Positions 1-9,675 of a stretch of DNA of 64,000 bases are shown here, piece by piece (position 1 is the stretch's first letter; each line of letters begins with the position of its first letter). The stretch is taken from NCBI RefSeq assembly GCF_020194175.1, contig NZ_JADYVX010000012.1, positions 124,001 through 188,000 on the forward strand. The letters are read 5' to 3'. The notes beneath the pieces were generated by a model. It worked only from the letters and a program-made list of their open reading frames with translations, was not told the origin of the DNA and did not search any database. The stretch comes from Bradyrhizobium sp. BRP22 (GTDB lineage: Bacteria > Pseudomonadota > Alphaproteobacteria > Rhizobiales > Xanthobacteraceae). The position numbers were made by a program, and so were the translations under genes.

Positions 1-291
1 TTCGCCGATGATCGTCCCCGGCTTCGCCGGCGCCAGGAAATTCACTGTCATCGAAATGGTCGCGGTGTAGAGCTTGCCATCGGTCATGACGAACACCGCC
101 GGGCCCATGGTGTCGTCCAGCATCGCCGACAGGATGCCGCCCTGGATGAAGCCGGCCGGGTTGCAGAACTCGGGTCTGCCCTCGAATCCGATCCGGATCC
201 AGCCTTCGTCCGGGCGCGCATCAAGCAGGTGCGAGCCCAGCAGCCTGGCGCAGGGTGGCGTGGCAAGACGGTCAAGCGCGGTCGCGATCAT
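1..291 (-). CDS. PaaI-family hotdog thioesterase, 3' end cut by window edge
   Basis: The gene reads leftward from an ATG at 291 and is still open at base 1, so only its N-terminal 97 residues are visible. They contain the stretch NPAGFIQGGILSAMLDD followed by a beta-strand-rich part (TISMTVNFLAPAKPG), the usual layout of PaaI-type acyl-CoA thioesterases with a hotdog fold. Such enzymes hydrolyse acyl- or aryl-CoA thioesters in the cytoplasm; the substrate cannot be told from this fragment. It lies upstream of mutY's end on the same strand, about 60 bases away. Confidence 0.75.
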   Translation of the reverse strand, partial: MIATALDRLATPPCARLLGSHLLDARPDEGWIRIGFEGRPEFCNPAGFIQGGILSAMLDDTMGPAVFVMTDGKLYTATISMTVNFLAPAKPGTIIGE

Positions 292-351
292 GGGAGCCTC
301 CGTTGAGCTCCCGTCTAACGCAAGGCTGCTGCCAGCATGCTGTCAGCACCC

Positions 352-1473
352 TCACAGGCCAAGCCCATGGGCGACCACCTTGCGCATCAGGTTCGGGAAC
401 GCTTCCTCCGCGAGGGTGGTGACCGGAACCCAGCGCATCCCCTCCGGCGCACGCGTGCGCGGCGGAACCGTCGCCGTGTAGACCGCCAGCTCGAGCGGAA
501 AATGGGTGAAGACGTGGGTGACGACGCCGACCTTGCGGTGCCAGCGCGTGGCGCCCTTCAGCGACGGCGCCCGCGCAAGCGCGGCCGCATCGTCCTGCCC
601 GGCCAGCCAGTCGGAGGTCGGCACTTCCGTCATGCCGCCGAGCAGGCCTTTCGCGGGGCGGGTTCGGACCAGGAGTTCATCGCCGCGGGTGACGATAAAG
701 GCGGCACCGCTACGCAGCGCGCCGCTCTTCTTCGGCGCCTTACGCGGAAAACTCTCCTGATCGCCGCGGGCGCGCGCTGCGCAATCGTCATTGAGCGGGC
801 ACAGCGCGCAGGCCGGCTTCTTCGGGGTGCAGATCGAGGCGCCCAGATCCATCAGTGCTTGAGCGCTATCGCCAGCGCGAGACTTCTCGTCGCCGGCGCG
901 CGAGGGGCCGAGCAAGGTGCTCGCCAACTCCTGGATCAGCGGCTTGGCCTGCGGCAAGGCCTCCTCGACCGCGAACAGCCGCGACACCACCCGCTCGATG
1001 TTGCCGTCGACCGGCATGGTGCGGCGGTCGAAGGCGATCGCGGCGATCGCGGCGGCGGTGTAGGGCCCGATCCCGGGCAGCGTGCGAAGCCCCTCCTCGC
1101 TGTCAGGAAAGACGCCGCCATGGTCGCGCAGCACCGCCACCGCGCAGGCATGCAGGTTGCGCGCCCGGGAATAATAGCCGAGGCCCGCCCACATCCGCAG
1201 CACGTCCTCGAGCGAAGCGCGGGCAAGCGCGGCGACATCGGGCCAGCGCGAGATGAACTTCTCGAAATAGGGTCCGACCGCCTTGACGGTGGTCTGCTGC
1301 AGCATGATCTCCGACAGCCACACCCGGTACGGATCGGCCCGCTCGCCCGCCGCCGCCCGCCACGGCAGCCGGCGGCGATGCCGGTCATACCAGGCAAGCA
1401 GCAGCGCAGGCCGCGCGGCAACCGCGTCAGGCGCTTCTCGTGGTTTGGTCCTGGCGGCTGCGCGAGAGCTCAT
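352..1473 (-). CDS. mutY: A/G-specific adenine DNA glycosylase MutY
   Basis: Base-excision repair glycosylase that removes adenine mispaired with 8-oxoguanine. In the 373-residue product the catalytic Glu55 (LSEIMLQQT), the helix-hairpin-helix LPGIGPYTA (132-140) and catalytic Asp156 (MPVDGNIERV) are present. The [4Fe-4S] ligands C215, C222, C225 and C231 follow the expected Cx6Cx2Cx5C spacing. The last 120 or so residues fit the Nudix-like 8-oxoG recognition domain. There is a slightly longer linker (about residues 188-203, with SRAGDEKSRAGD containing a repeated SRAGD) before the iron-sulfur loop. Length is normal for the family. Divergently oriented from the DUF721 gene at 1581. Confidence 0.95.
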   Translation of the reverse strand: MSSRAAARTKPREAPDAVAARPALLLAWYDRHRRRLPWRAAAGERADPYRVWLSEIMLQQTTVKAVGPYFEKFISRWPDVAALARASLEDVLRMWAGLGYYSRARNLHACAVAVLRDHGGVFPDSEEGLRTLPGIGPYTAAAIAAIAFDRRTMPVDGNIERVVSRLFAVEEALPQAKPLIQELASTLLGPSRAGDEKSRAGDSAQALMDLGASICTPKKPACALCPLNDDCAARARGDQESFPRKAPKKSGALRSGAAFIVTRGDELLVRTRPAKGLLGGMTEVPTSDWLAGQDDAAALARAPSLKGATRWHRKVGVVTHVFTHFPLELAVYTATVPPRTRAPEGMRWVPVTTLAEEAFPNLMRKVVAHGLGL

Positions 1474-1580
1474 AGGTCTATCTTAATGTGGCCGCGCAAA
1501 TCTCTCCACGTCGCGCCCGCGCTTGTCGTGGGCATCCACGTCTTTATTCCTGCGATCGTTGCGAAGTGATATGAGAAACC

Positions 1581-2060
1581 ATGGCAAAACCCGGCCCGAT
1601 CAGCGCAAAGCCGCTTTCCATCCTGCTCAATGACGTCTTCTCCGACGCCTATGCCAAGCAGGGATTCGCCGCGCGCGAACTGGTGACGCGGTGGGCGGAA
1701 ATCGCGGGGCCTGAGATCGCCGGGTTTTCCGAGCCGATGAAGATGCAATGGCCGCGACCGGTCGAGGGACAGCCGCAGGAGCCGGCAACGCTGGTGCTTC
1801 GGGTCGAGGGGCCGATGGCGCTGGAGATCCAGCACTCCTCCGACCGCATCCTGGAGCGGGTCAACCGCTTCTTCGGCTGGCACGCGGTCGGCCGGCTGGC
1901 GTTGCGGCAGGCGCCTTTGTCGCGGCGGCAGCGCCCGGCACGTCCACGCCCGCCCGACGCCAGGGCGGTGGCCGCGGTCGAAAAGACGCTGTCGGCCGTG
2001 GAGGATGAGGCGCTGCGCGCCGCGCTGGCGCGATTGGGGGCCTCGATCAAGCGAAATTGA
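1581..2060 (+). CDS. DUF721 (DciA-like) protein
   Basis: The 159-residue protein has the DUF721 pattern: an N-terminal helix region (SILLNDVFSDAYAKQG), then WAEIAGPEIAGFSEP and a later strand segment TLVLRVEGPMALEIQHSSDRILERVNRFFG. DUF721 includes DciA, the ancestral loader of the replicative helicase DnaB in bacteria without DnaC; assignment of that role here is by family only. The C-terminal 50 residues are basic and low in complexity. It starts 107 bases from the mutY start in a divergent arrangement and precedes the DsbA-like gene and smc on the same strand. Confidence 0.8.
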   Translation: MAKPGPISAKPLSILLNDVFSDAYAKQGFAARELVTRWAEIAGPEIAGFSEPMKMQWPRPVEGQPQEPATLVLRVEGPMALEIQHSSDRILERVNRFFGWHAVGRLALRQAPLSRRQRPARPRPPDARAVAAVEKTLSAVEDEALRAALARLGASIKRN

Positions 2061-2178
2061 GGCTTTTTCGCGCGATTGGTATTCGAGCGCGGCATTGCCA
2101 CAATCCCTATTTCAAGCTAGCGAAAGCTCGCTTTTTTGGACCTCTTTGGGCGTGAATGCGCCAATCCGGGAGCCGACC

Positions 2179-2835
2179 TTGATCATCACGCGCCGCGCCT
2201 TCACCGCCGCTCTGTCACTGACCGGTCTTGCCGCCCTGATCGGCCTGTCGCCCCTGCGCCTGATCACGGAGGCGATGGCGCAGACCGCCGCCGATGTCGC
2301 CAAGCCGCAGTCGCTGCCGGACATGGCGCTCGGCCCGCAGAACGCCCCGGTGACCATCACCGAATACGCCTCGATGACCTGCCCGCACTGCGCGAATTTC
2401 AACGACACGGTGTTCCCCAAGATCAAGTCGGAATACATCGACACCGGCAAGATCCGCTACGTGTTCCGCGAATTCCCGCTCGACATCAAGGCGGCCGCCG
2501 GCTCGATGCTGGCGCGCTGCATCGCCAAGGACGACGCGCCGAAATATTTCGCGGTCATCGATCTGTTGTTCCGCCAGCAGAACGACTGGGTGATGAAGAA
2601 CACCACGGAGACGCTGACGCGAATCGGCAAGCAGGCGGGCCTCAGCCAGCAGCAGGTCGAGGACTGCCTGAAGGACCAGGCGCTGCTCGACAAGATCGCC
2701 GCCGACCAGAAATACGCCAACGACGTGTTGAAGGTGAATTCGACCCCGACCTTCTTCATCAATGGCGAGATGCTGAAGGGCGAAACCTCGTTCGACGAAT
2801 TCAGCAAGCGCATCAATTCGTTGTTGAAAAGCTGA
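2179..2835 (+). CDS. DsbA-family thiol:disulfide oxidoreductase, exported
   Basis: A thioredoxin-fold protein of 218 residues with the active site CPHC (YASMTCPHCANF) and the C-terminal DsbA/DsbG-like segment with the cis-proline loop (NSTPTFFINGEML). The N-terminus from the TTG at 2179 reads LIITRRAFTAALSLTGLAAL and then a cleavage-like AMAQ, which is a twin-arginine or Sec signal peptide, so the enzyme should act in the periplasm forming or reshuffling disulfides. The reading frame is open further upstream (to 2005), but that part reads as non-coding and would bury the signal peptide; GTG at 2152 is the other candidate start. Located about 200 bases before smc. Confidence 0.85.
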   Translation: MIITRRAFTAALSLTGLAALIGLSPLRLITEAMAQTAADVAKPQSLPDMALGPQNAPVTITEYASMTCPHCANFNDTVFPKIKSEYIDTGKIRYVFREFPLDIKAAAGSMLARCIAKDDAPKYFAVIDLLFRQQNDWVMKNTTETLTRIGKQAGLSQQQVEDCLKDQALLDKIAADQKYANDVLKVNSTPTFFINGEMLKGETSFDEFSKRINSLLKS

Positions 2836-3040
2836 TTCGTCCACAGCTATTCGCAACCGCGCGATAAACCCAGCAAAAGGCTTGGGAAAAGCCTGAGGCG
2901 GTGGTTGCCGGTGCGGCCCGGCCTCGCCATTGTCGCGGCCGTGAGGGCCGCAGCGAGCGGTCCGCCTAGATACCGACATTGCCATCCATGGTATTGTCAC
3001 GGCAGGGAGATTCGCGCCCGGCCAACAGAGATTTGTGTTC

Positions 3041-6000
3041 ATGAAGCTCACGCGCCTACGCCTCCATGGTTTCAAGTCGTTCGTTGAACCCACCGACTTC
3101 ATGATCGAGCCGGGCCTGACCGGCGTGGTCGGGCCGAACGGCTGCGGCAAGTCCAACCTCGTGGAAGCCTTGCGCTGGGCGATGGGCGAAACCTCGCACA
3201 AGTCGCTGCGCGCCGCCGACATGGACGCGGTGATCTTCGCCGGTTCCGGCAACCGCCCGGCACGCAACCATGCCGAAGTCGTCATGACGATCGACAATTC
3301 CGATCGGACGGCGCCGGCGGCGGTCAACGACAGCCAGATTCTGGAAATCTCCCGCCGCATCGAGCGCGAGGCGGGTTCCGTCTATCGCATCAACGGCCGC
3401 GACGTGCGCGCCCGTGACGTGCAACTCTTGTTCGCCGACGCTGCGACGGGCGCACGCTCCCCGGCGCTGGTGCACCAGGGCAAGGTCGGCGAGATCATCC
3501 AGGCCAAGCCGGAACAGCGCCGCCGCATCCTGGAGGACGCCGCCGGCGTCGCCGGCCTGCACGCCCGCCGCCATGAAGCGGAACTGCGGTTGAAGGCGGC
3601 CGAAACCAATCTCACCCGCGTCGAGGACGTGATCGGTCAACTCACCGGCCAGATGGACGGGCTGAAGAAGCAGGCGCGGCAGGCGATCCGCTACCGCGAG
3701 GTCGCAGCCAAGGTGCGCAAGTCCGAGGCGATGCTGTTCCATCTGCGCTGGATCGAAGCCCATGCCGACGTCAACGACGCCGCCCAGACCCATGATCTTG
3801 CCGTTCGCGAGGCGGCCGAGCGCACCCGCGAGCAGGCGGAATCCGCCCGCATCCAGGCAATCCGCGCCGCCGAACTGCCGGCACTGCGCGAGGCGGAAGC
3901 CCGCGCCGCGGCAGGCCTGCAGCGCCTCAACAATGCGCGCGAACTGCTCGACCGCGAGGAGGAGCGCGCCAAGGAACGTGTGTCCGAGCTCGACCGGCGC
4001 CTGGCGCAGTTCGTCGCCGACATCGCGCGCGAGCAGCAGCAGACGGCGGACGCCGACGTCGCGCTGCAGCGGCTCGACACCGAGGACGCCGAGCTCAAGG
4101 AAGAGATCAAGTTGCGGGTCGAGCAGCGCTCCGGCGTCGACGAGCGCGTCGCGGAAGCGGAAGCCGTGCTGGCAGAAACCGAGCGCCGGTTCGCCGAGCT
4201 GACCACAGAGCTCGCCGACCTCACCGCCAAGCGCAACCAGCTCGAAGCCGGCGTGCGTACTCATCGCGAGCGGCTCGCCCGGCTCGACCAGGAGATTGCG
4301 AACGTCCAGGCCGAGGACGAGCGGCTTGCGCAGGAGACCGGCTCGCTGGGCGACATCGACGTGCTCGCGGCCGCGGTTGAGACCGCGCAGCAGACGCTGG
4401 CCGAGGCCGAAGCCACCGTGCAGGCGAGCGAGACCGGACACGTGGTCGCGCGACAGACGCTGGAAGCCTCCCGCAGCCCGCTGACCGATGCGGAAAAGCG
4501 CGTGCAGCGGCTCGAGACCGAGGCCCGCACGATCTCCAAGATCGTCAATGGCGAGACCAAGAATCTGTGGCCGCCGATCATCGACGGCATCACCGTCGCC
4601 AAGGGCTATGAGAAGGCGATCGGCGCCGCGCTCGGCGACGATCTCGATGCACCTGTCGATCCTTCGGCGCCGATGCGCTGGACCAACGTCCCCGCCAGCG
4701 AGGATCCAGCGCTGCCCGAAGGCGTCGATTGCCTTGCGAACCATGTGCAGGCGCCGACGGAACTGGCGCGGCGCCTCGCCCAGATCGGCGTCGTGACCAA
4801 GGAGCGCGGCGCGGAGCTGGTGTCGCAATTGAAGACCGGCCAGCGGCTGGTGTCGCTCGAGGGCGACGTCTGGCGCTGGGACGGTTTTGTCACCGCCGCC
4901 CACGCCCCGACCGGCGCAGCGCGGCGCCTCGCCGAGCGCGCCCGCCTCGTCGATATCGAGCATGAACTCGAGCAGGCGCGCAGCGAGGTGATCGCGAAGC
5001 GCCAGGCGCTGGAGAATGCGGAAGCCGAATTGCGGGCCGCCTCTGCCGCCGAGACCGCCGCGCGTGAAGCGGCACGGGCTGCCCGCCGCGAGGCCGATGC
5101 TGCGCGCGAGCGCCATGCCGCCGCCGAGCGCGAGGTCAACCGCCATGCGGCGCGCAAGTCGGCGCTGACGGAAGCACAGACCCGCCTCGCCGCCGACCGC
5201 GCGGAAGCCGAGGCTGCGCACGAGAATGCGAACGCCGCGCTCGCCGAATTGCCGCCGAGCGTGGAGACCGAAGGCCAACTCGCCGCGGTCCGCGCCGAGA
5301 TCGAGAACCAGCGTCGCAAGGCCGCGCAGGTGCGCGCCGAAGCGCAGGCGCTGGCCCGCGAGGCCGAACTCGCCGACCGCCGCGTGCAGGCGATCCTGGC
5401 CGAGCGCAACGAGTGGCAGAACCGCAAGGCCAGCGCCGCCTCCCAGGTCGGAACGATCGAGGCGCGCATCACCGAGGTCACGGCGGAGCGCGAGGAACTC
5501 GCCAATGCGCCGGAGGTATTTGCGGAGAAGCGCGGCGCGCTGATCAGCGAGATCGAGCACGCCGAGAATGATCGCCGTACCGCCGCCGACGCACTCGCCG
5601 CTGCCGAGACCGCGATGGCGGAAACCGACCGCGCCGCCAAGGCCTCGCTGGAAGCGCTCTCCAGCGCCCGCGAAGCGACCGCCCGCGCCGAGGAGCGGAT
5701 GGAAGGAACACGGCGTCGGCTCGCCGACATCGAGCGCGAGATTCACGACATGCTCGAAGTCGAACCGCAGGCTGTCGCCGGCCTTGCCGAAATCGAGCCG
5801 GGCGCCGAACTGCCGCCGGCCGGCCAGGTCGAGGAAGAGCTTGAGAAGCTGCGCCGCGACCGCGAGCGCCTCGGTGCCGTCAATCTGCGCGCGGAGGAAG
5901 AGCTGCGCGAGGTGGAGACCCAGCACACCGGGCTCACCACCGAGCGCGACGATCTCGTGGAAGCGATCAAGCGCCTGCGCCAGGGCATCCAGAGCCTCAA

Positions 6001-6502
6001 CCGCGAAGCGCGCGAGCGGTTGCTGACCTCGTTCGAAACCGTGAACAACCACTTCAAGCGGCTGTTCGTTGAACTGTTCGGCGGCGGTGAAGCCGCGCTG
6101 CACCTGATCGAGAGTGAGGATCCGCTCGAGGCCGGCCTCGAGATCATCGCAAAGCCGCCGGGCAAGAAGCCGCAGTCGCTATCGCTACTCTCGGGTGGCG
6201 AGCAGGCGCTGACGGCGCTGGCGCTGATCTTCGCGGTGTTCCTGACCAATCCCTCGCCGATCTGCGTGCTGGACGAGGTCGACGCGCCGCTTGACGACCA
6301 CAATGTCGAGCGCTTCTGCAACCTGTTGCATGAGATGACCGCATCGACCGAAACGCGCTTCATCACGATCACCCACAACCCGATCACCATGGCGCGGATG
6401 AACAGGCTGTTCGGCGTCACCATGGCTGAACGCGGCGTCTCACAACTGGTCTCGGTCGACCTTGAAGGCGCGGTCGGCATCCTGGATCAGCACGTGGCGT
6501 GA
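3041..6502 (+). CDS. smc: Chromosome segregation protein SMC
   Basis: ATPase of the condensin-like SMC-ScpAB complex that organises and separates chromosomes. The product (1153 residues from ATG 3041; GTG 3035 is an in-frame alternative) has Walker A GPNGCGKSN near residue 32, long Ala/Glu/Arg-rich coiled coils, a central hinge (about 500-640) and a C-terminal head with the ABC signature LLSGGEQAL near 1050, followed by Walker B ICVLDEVDAPLDD. Length and domain order are those of alphaproteobacterial SMC proteins. The coiled coil is very GC-rich, which produces a long spurious open frame on the opposite strand. Confidence 0.97.
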   Translation: MKLTRLRLHGFKSFVEPTDFMIEPGLTGVVGPNGCGKSNLVEALRWAMGETSHKSLRAADMDAVIFAGSGNRPARNHAEVVMTIDNSDRTAPAAVNDSQILEISRRIEREAGSVYRINGRDVRARDVQLLFADAATGARSPALVHQGKVGEIIQAKPEQRRRILEDAAGVAGLHARRHEAELRLKAAETNLTRVEDVIGQLTGQMDGLKKQARQAIRYREVAAKVRKSEAMLFHLRWIEAHADVNDAAQTHDLAVREAAERTREQAESARIQAIRAAELPALREAEARAAAGLQRLNNARELLDREEERAKERVSELDRRLAQFVADIAREQQQTADADVALQRLDTEDAELKEEIKLRVEQRSGVDERVAEAEAVLAETERRFAELTTELADLTAKRNQLEAGVRTHRERLARLDQEIANVQAEDERLAQETGSLGDIDVLAAAVETAQQTLAEAEATVQASETGHVVARQTLEASRSPLTDAEKRVQRLETEARTISKIVNGETKNLWPPIIDGITVAKGYEKAIGAALGDDLDAPVDPSAPMRWTNVPASEDPALPEGVDCLANHVQAPTELARRLAQIGVVTKERGAELVSQLKTGQRLVSLEGDVWRWDGFVTAAHAPTGAARRLAERARLVDIEHELEQARSEVIAKRQALENAEAELRAASAAETAAREAARAARREADAARERHAAAEREVNRHAARKSALTEAQTRLAADRAEAEAAHENANAALAELPPSVETEGQLAAVRAEIENQRRKAAQVRAEAQALAREAELADRRVQAILAERNEWQNRKASAASQVGTIEARITEVTAEREELANAPEVFAEKRGALISEIEHAENDRRTAADALAAAETAMAETDRAAKASLEALSSAREATARAEERMEGTRRRLADIEREIHDMLEVEPQAVAGLAEIEPGAELPPAGQVEEELEKLRRDRERLGAVNLRAEEELREVETQHTGLTTERDDLVEAIKRLRQGIQSLNREARERLLTSFETVNNHFKRLFVELFGGGEAALHLIESEDPLEAGLEIIAKPPGKKPQSLSLLSGGEQALTALALIFAVFLTNPSPICVLDEVDAPLDDHNVERFCNLLHEMTASTETRFITITHNPITMARMNRLFGVTMAERGVSQLVSVDLEGAVGILDQHVA

Positions 6503-6526
6503 GCAGAGTGCTCATCCCGTTGGTAC

Positions 6527-6603
6527 CGTCATTGCGAGCGCAGCGAAGCAATCCATAGCGCCGCGAGCGGAGAGGTGGATGCTTCGCTCCGCTCGCAATG
6601 ACG
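6527..6603. repeat. Dispersed palindromic repeat, family R1 (copy 1 of 3)
   Basis: A 77-base imperfect inverted repeat whose ends are CGTCATTGCGAGCG and CGCTCGCAATGACG, with an internal GAAGCAATCCATAGCGCCGC. Two further copies lie at 47189-47266 and 52342-52428, all between genes. It follows the smc stop by about 25 bases and could also act as a transcript end. Confidence 0.85.
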
Positions 6604-6634
6604 CGAGGACAGCGGGTCGTGACGTGACGAACAG

Positions 6635-7603
6635 ATGATCTCGCCCGATCTTCCGGCTGAATTGAAAGTTGCGCTCGACGCGAAACTGCAAGGATTCTCG
6701 CGCACCGAAGCGGCAAGCCGCGCCGCCACGATCTCGCGGACCTACCGCGACGGCGGCGGCTCGGGCACGATCAAATCCGAAACCGATGCGCTCGCCTACG
6801 CGCTGGCACGGATGCCCGCGACCTACGCTGCCGTCGCCGCCAACCTCAATGCACTCATCGAGATCAAGCCGGACTTCGCGCCGACGTCGCTGCTCGACAT
6901 CGGCGCCGGCCCGGGCACGGCGAGCTGGGCGGCGGCGGAAGCATTTCCGTCGCTGCAACGGTTCGTCCTGCTCGATGCCAACGCCACGTTGCGGGCACTG
7001 GCGCTTGGTCTCGCCGGCATGCGGCTGCGCGACGCGCGTTATGAACTTGGGCCGGCCCGGAAGCTGCTCGCCGATGCCGCGCCAGCCGATCTCGTGATCG
7101 CGAGCTACATGGTCGGCGAGGTCGATGAGGCCGAGCGAACCGCGCTCGCCGGACTGATGTGGGAGAAGACGCGCGAGACACTTGTGATCGTCGAACCCGG
7201 AACGCCCGCGGGCTATGCGCGGACCATCGCGCTGCGGGCGCAACTGATCGCGGCCGGCGCCCATGTCGCGGCCCCCTGCCCGCATGACGAAGAATGCCCT
7301 CTTGAGGCGCCGGACTGGTGCCATTTCAGCCAGCGGCTCTCCCGCTCGCGGGCGCATATGCAGGTCAAGGGCGCGGAAGTACCGTTCGAGGACGAACGGT
7401 TTGCCTATGTCGCGCTGACGCGGGCACCAGTCACGAGCCACCCCTCGCGTGTGCTGGCGCAACCTGTCGTCGGCAAGGCGGAGGTGACCGCAAAACTCTG
7501 CACCCCGGATGGCCTCTCGATCGCAAAAATCCCCCGCCGCGCCAAGGCCAACTACGCCCGCGCCCGGCGCTGGCGATGGGGCGACGCCGTGTCGGACGCT
7601 TGA
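6635..7603 (+). CDS. Rsm22-family rRNA methyltransferase-like protein
   Basis: The 322-residue protein carries a SAM-binding motif LLDIGAGPGTASWA (86-99) and the acidic loop VLLDANATLRALA. Three cysteines (C215, C221, C229) in CPHDEECPLEAPDWC match the zinc or iron-sulfur cluster region of the Rsm22 family, proteins associated with small ribosomal subunit assembly in mitochondria and alphaproteobacteria. The C-terminal part (YVALTR, ending in a basic tail) is also family-like. Function as an active methyltransferase is inferred only. It stands alone between repeat R1 and the lemA gene. Confidence 0.8.
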   Translation: MISPDLPAELKVALDAKLQGFSRTEAASRAATISRTYRDGGGSGTIKSETDALAYALARMPATYAAVAANLNALIEIKPDFAPTSLLDIGAGPGTASWAAAEAFPSLQRFVLLDANATLRALALGLAGMRLRDARYELGPARKLLADAAPADLVIASYMVGEVDEAERTALAGLMWEKTRETLVIVEPGTPAGYARTIALRAQLIAAGAHVAAPCPHDEECPLEAPDWCHFSQRLSRSRAHMQVKGAEVPFEDERFAYVALTRAPVTSHPSRVLAQPVVGKAEVTAKLCTPDGLSIAKIPRRAKANYARARRWRWGDAVSDA

Positions 7604-7707
7604 ACTAATCCCCGGCCCGACCAACGCAGGCCCACCGCAGGGGCGGGCTGACGCGCGCCTAGGTTTTCGTCTAGGTTTCGCGTGTCCTTCCCATCAGGAG
7701 TTTGTCC

Positions 7708-8268
7708 ATGTCGACCGGCTGGATCGTTCTCGGCGTCATCGTCGTCCTCGTGCTGTTTGCGTTTGCCGCCTACAACCGACTGGTGGCGCTGAGCCAGCGC
7801 GTCAACCAGGCCTTTGCCGACATCGACGTCCAGCTCAAGCAGCGCCACGATCTGGTGCCGAACCTGGTCGAGACCGTGAAGGGTTATGCGGCGCACGAGC
7901 GCGGAACGCTCGACGACGTGATCAAGGCCCGCAACTCGGCGATATCAGCACAGGGGCCAGCGCAAGTCTCAGCCGCGGAGAACCAGCTCAGCGGCGCGCT
8001 CGGCCGGCTGATCGCGCTGTCGGAAGCCTATCCGGACCTGAAGGCCAACGCCAATTTCCAGCAGCTCGCAAGCGAACTCTCCGACCTCGAGAACAAGATC
8101 GCCGCCAGCCGCCGGTTCTTCAACAACGCGGTCCAGGAATACAACACCGGCATCCAGCAGATGCCGGCCGCTTTGTTCGCCGGCATGTTCGGCTTCACGC
8201 GCAAGGACTTCTTCGACCTCGGCGCCAGCCGCAGCGAAGTCGAGACCGCGCCGAGCGTGAAATTCTAA
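7708..8268 (+). CDS. lemA: LemA family protein
   Basis: A 186-residue protein with one N-terminal membrane anchor (about residues 4-20) followed by the LemA coiled-coil domain: YNRLVALSQRVNQAFADIDV, QLKQRHDLVPNLVETVKGY and, near the end, RRFFNNAVQEYNTGIQQMP. ATG 7708 is preferred because CAGGAG sits 7 bases upstream; a TTG two codons earlier is possible. LemA proteins have no settled biochemical role but are repeatedly encoded next to M48 proteases, as here, 34 bases ahead of the protease gene. Confidence 0.93.
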   Translation: MSTGWIVLGVIVVLVLFAFAAYNRLVALSQRVNQAFADIDVQLKQRHDLVPNLVETVKGYAAHERGTLDDVIKARNSAISAQGPAQVSAAENQLSGALGRLIALSEAYPDLKANANFQQLASELSDLENKIAASRRFFNNAVQEYNTGIQQMPAALFAGMFGFTRKDFFDLGASRSEVETAPSVKF

Positions 8269-8302
8269 ACGCCTCGCGCCTCTCGGCGAGCAGCAGCGCA
8301 TC

Positions 8303-9505
8303 ATGGCCGCCTACGGTCTCTACACCCACATCGCATCGAACAAGTTCCGTTCGATGCTGCTGCTCGCCGGACTGTTCGTCCTGATCTACGTGCTGGTCTA
8401 TTCCGGCGCGCTAGTTGCGGAAGTCATGATCGACAGCGGCCGCTCGGTCGACGACTACCTGATGCGGGCGCTGCATGACCTGATCTCGGCTTCCCCCTAC
8501 GCCACGATCGGCGCGGCGCTCTGGATCGTGATCGCCTATTTCTTCCACCAAAACATGATCGACGCCGTTACCGGCGGCGAGAGCGTGACGCGACAGCAAG
8601 AGCCGCGGCTCTACAATCTCCTGGAGAATCTTTGCATCTCGCGCGGCATCCCGATGCCGAAGCTGAAGATCATCGACAGCCCGGCCCTGAACGCCTTTGC
8701 CAGCGGACTGAACCAGCGCCAATATGCCGTCACGGTCACCACGGGCCTATTGCGGGCGCTGAACGACCAGGAGATCGAGGCCGTGCTCGGCCATGAGCTC
8801 ACCCATATCCGCAACGGCGACGTGCAGCTGATGGTGATCGCGGTCATCATTGCCGGCGCGGTCGGCTTCTTCGGCGAACTGTTCTTCCGGATGTTCACCA
8901 ACCTGTCGTGGAATTCCACCGGCGGCGGCTGGTCGTCCTCCTCCTCGTCATCATCATCCTCCTCGTCTTCGTCCGATCGAAAGGGCTCGGGCGGCGGCGC
9001 GATCATCGTGATCATCATCGCCATCGTCCTGATCGTGCTGGCCTGGCTGCTGTCGCAGGTGGTCAAGCTGGCGCTGTCGCGGTCGCGCGAGTACCTGGCC
9101 GATGCCGGATCGGTCGAACTGACCAAGAATCCCGATGCGATGATTTCGGCCCTGCGCAAGATCGAAAATCGGGGCGAACTGCCGGGCGCGACTTCGGCGG
9201 TGATGGAACTATGCGTGGACAATCCGCGCGAGGGCTTCGCCGACCTGTTTGCGACCCACCCCTCGGTGCAATCCAGGGTGGATGCATTGGTAAAGTTCGC
9301 CGGTGGTCATGATCCCGGGCCGATCGCCCTCCCGGTGGATTCCGCGGCGGCTCCCGGAGAAGGCTCACAGGAACTGGTGGCACAGGGCGAACCTCCGCCT
9401 CCCGTTCCGCCAAGCCCTTCGCGTGGCCCTTGGAGCGACCCGGCTGAGCCGGCTCCGCCGTCGCAGCAACCGCCCACTCAGGGCCCCTGGGGCCGACATT
9501 TTTGA
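8303..9505 (+). CDS. M48-family membrane metalloprotease (HtpX/BepA-like), LemA partner
   Basis: Membrane zinc protease of 400 residues with the metal motif HELTH (164-168), two N-terminal membrane segments (about 18-40 and 66-82), and more hydrophobic segments after the active site. Between them is a run of about 14 serines (from residue 211) followed by DRKGSGGG, a flexible linker encoded by TCC/TCG/TCA repeats. After the catalytic domain there is a Pro-rich tail of about 60 residues ending GPWGRHF. The second M48 protein of the window (htpX at 48393) lacks the serine run. Probably involved in membrane protein quality control together with LemA; this is an inference from gene pairing. Confidence 0.9.
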   Translation: MAAYGLYTHIASNKFRSMLLLAGLFVLIYVLVYSGALVAEVMIDSGRSVDDYLMRALHDLISASPYATIGAALWIVIAYFFHQNMIDAVTGGESVTRQQEPRLYNLLENLCISRGIPMPKLKIIDSPALNAFASGLNQRQYAVTVTTGLLRALNDQEIEAVLGHELTHIRNGDVQLMVIAVIIAGAVGFFGELFFRMFTNLSWNSTGGGWSSSSSSSSSSSSSSDRKGSGGGAIIVIIIAIVLIVLAWLLSQVVKLALSRSREYLADAGSVELTKNPDAMISALRKIENRGELPGATSAVMELCVDNPREGFADLFATHPSVQSRVDALVKFAGGHDPGPIALPVDSAAAPGEGSQELVAQGEPPPPVPPSPSRGPWSDPAEPAPPSQQPPTQGPWGRHF

Positions 9506-9675
9506 TTGTGGCGTCACGCCCTTCAACTCATTAAGAAAATCCCTACCAAATGCGCTGCTTGGCATTCAAGGAATTGAATTCTCCCTTGTTTCTGCCATGT
9601 TCGCGCCCAAAGCAGAAAACGGGGACTTGCCGATCGCCCTCGCGGTCGGGAGCGCGCGTGTCTTAAGGGATTTCC

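Noticed and set aside
2878..2894. Possible terminator after the DsbA-like gene (AGGCTT/AAGCCT)
   Set aside because: Only a 6-base stem and no T-run; too weak to call.
3056..6103. A 1015-codon open frame on the strand opposite smc
   Set aside because: It is the antisense of the SMC coding sequence, with Arg/Gly/Leu-rich low-information sequence typical of high-GC shadows; smc has complete motifs.
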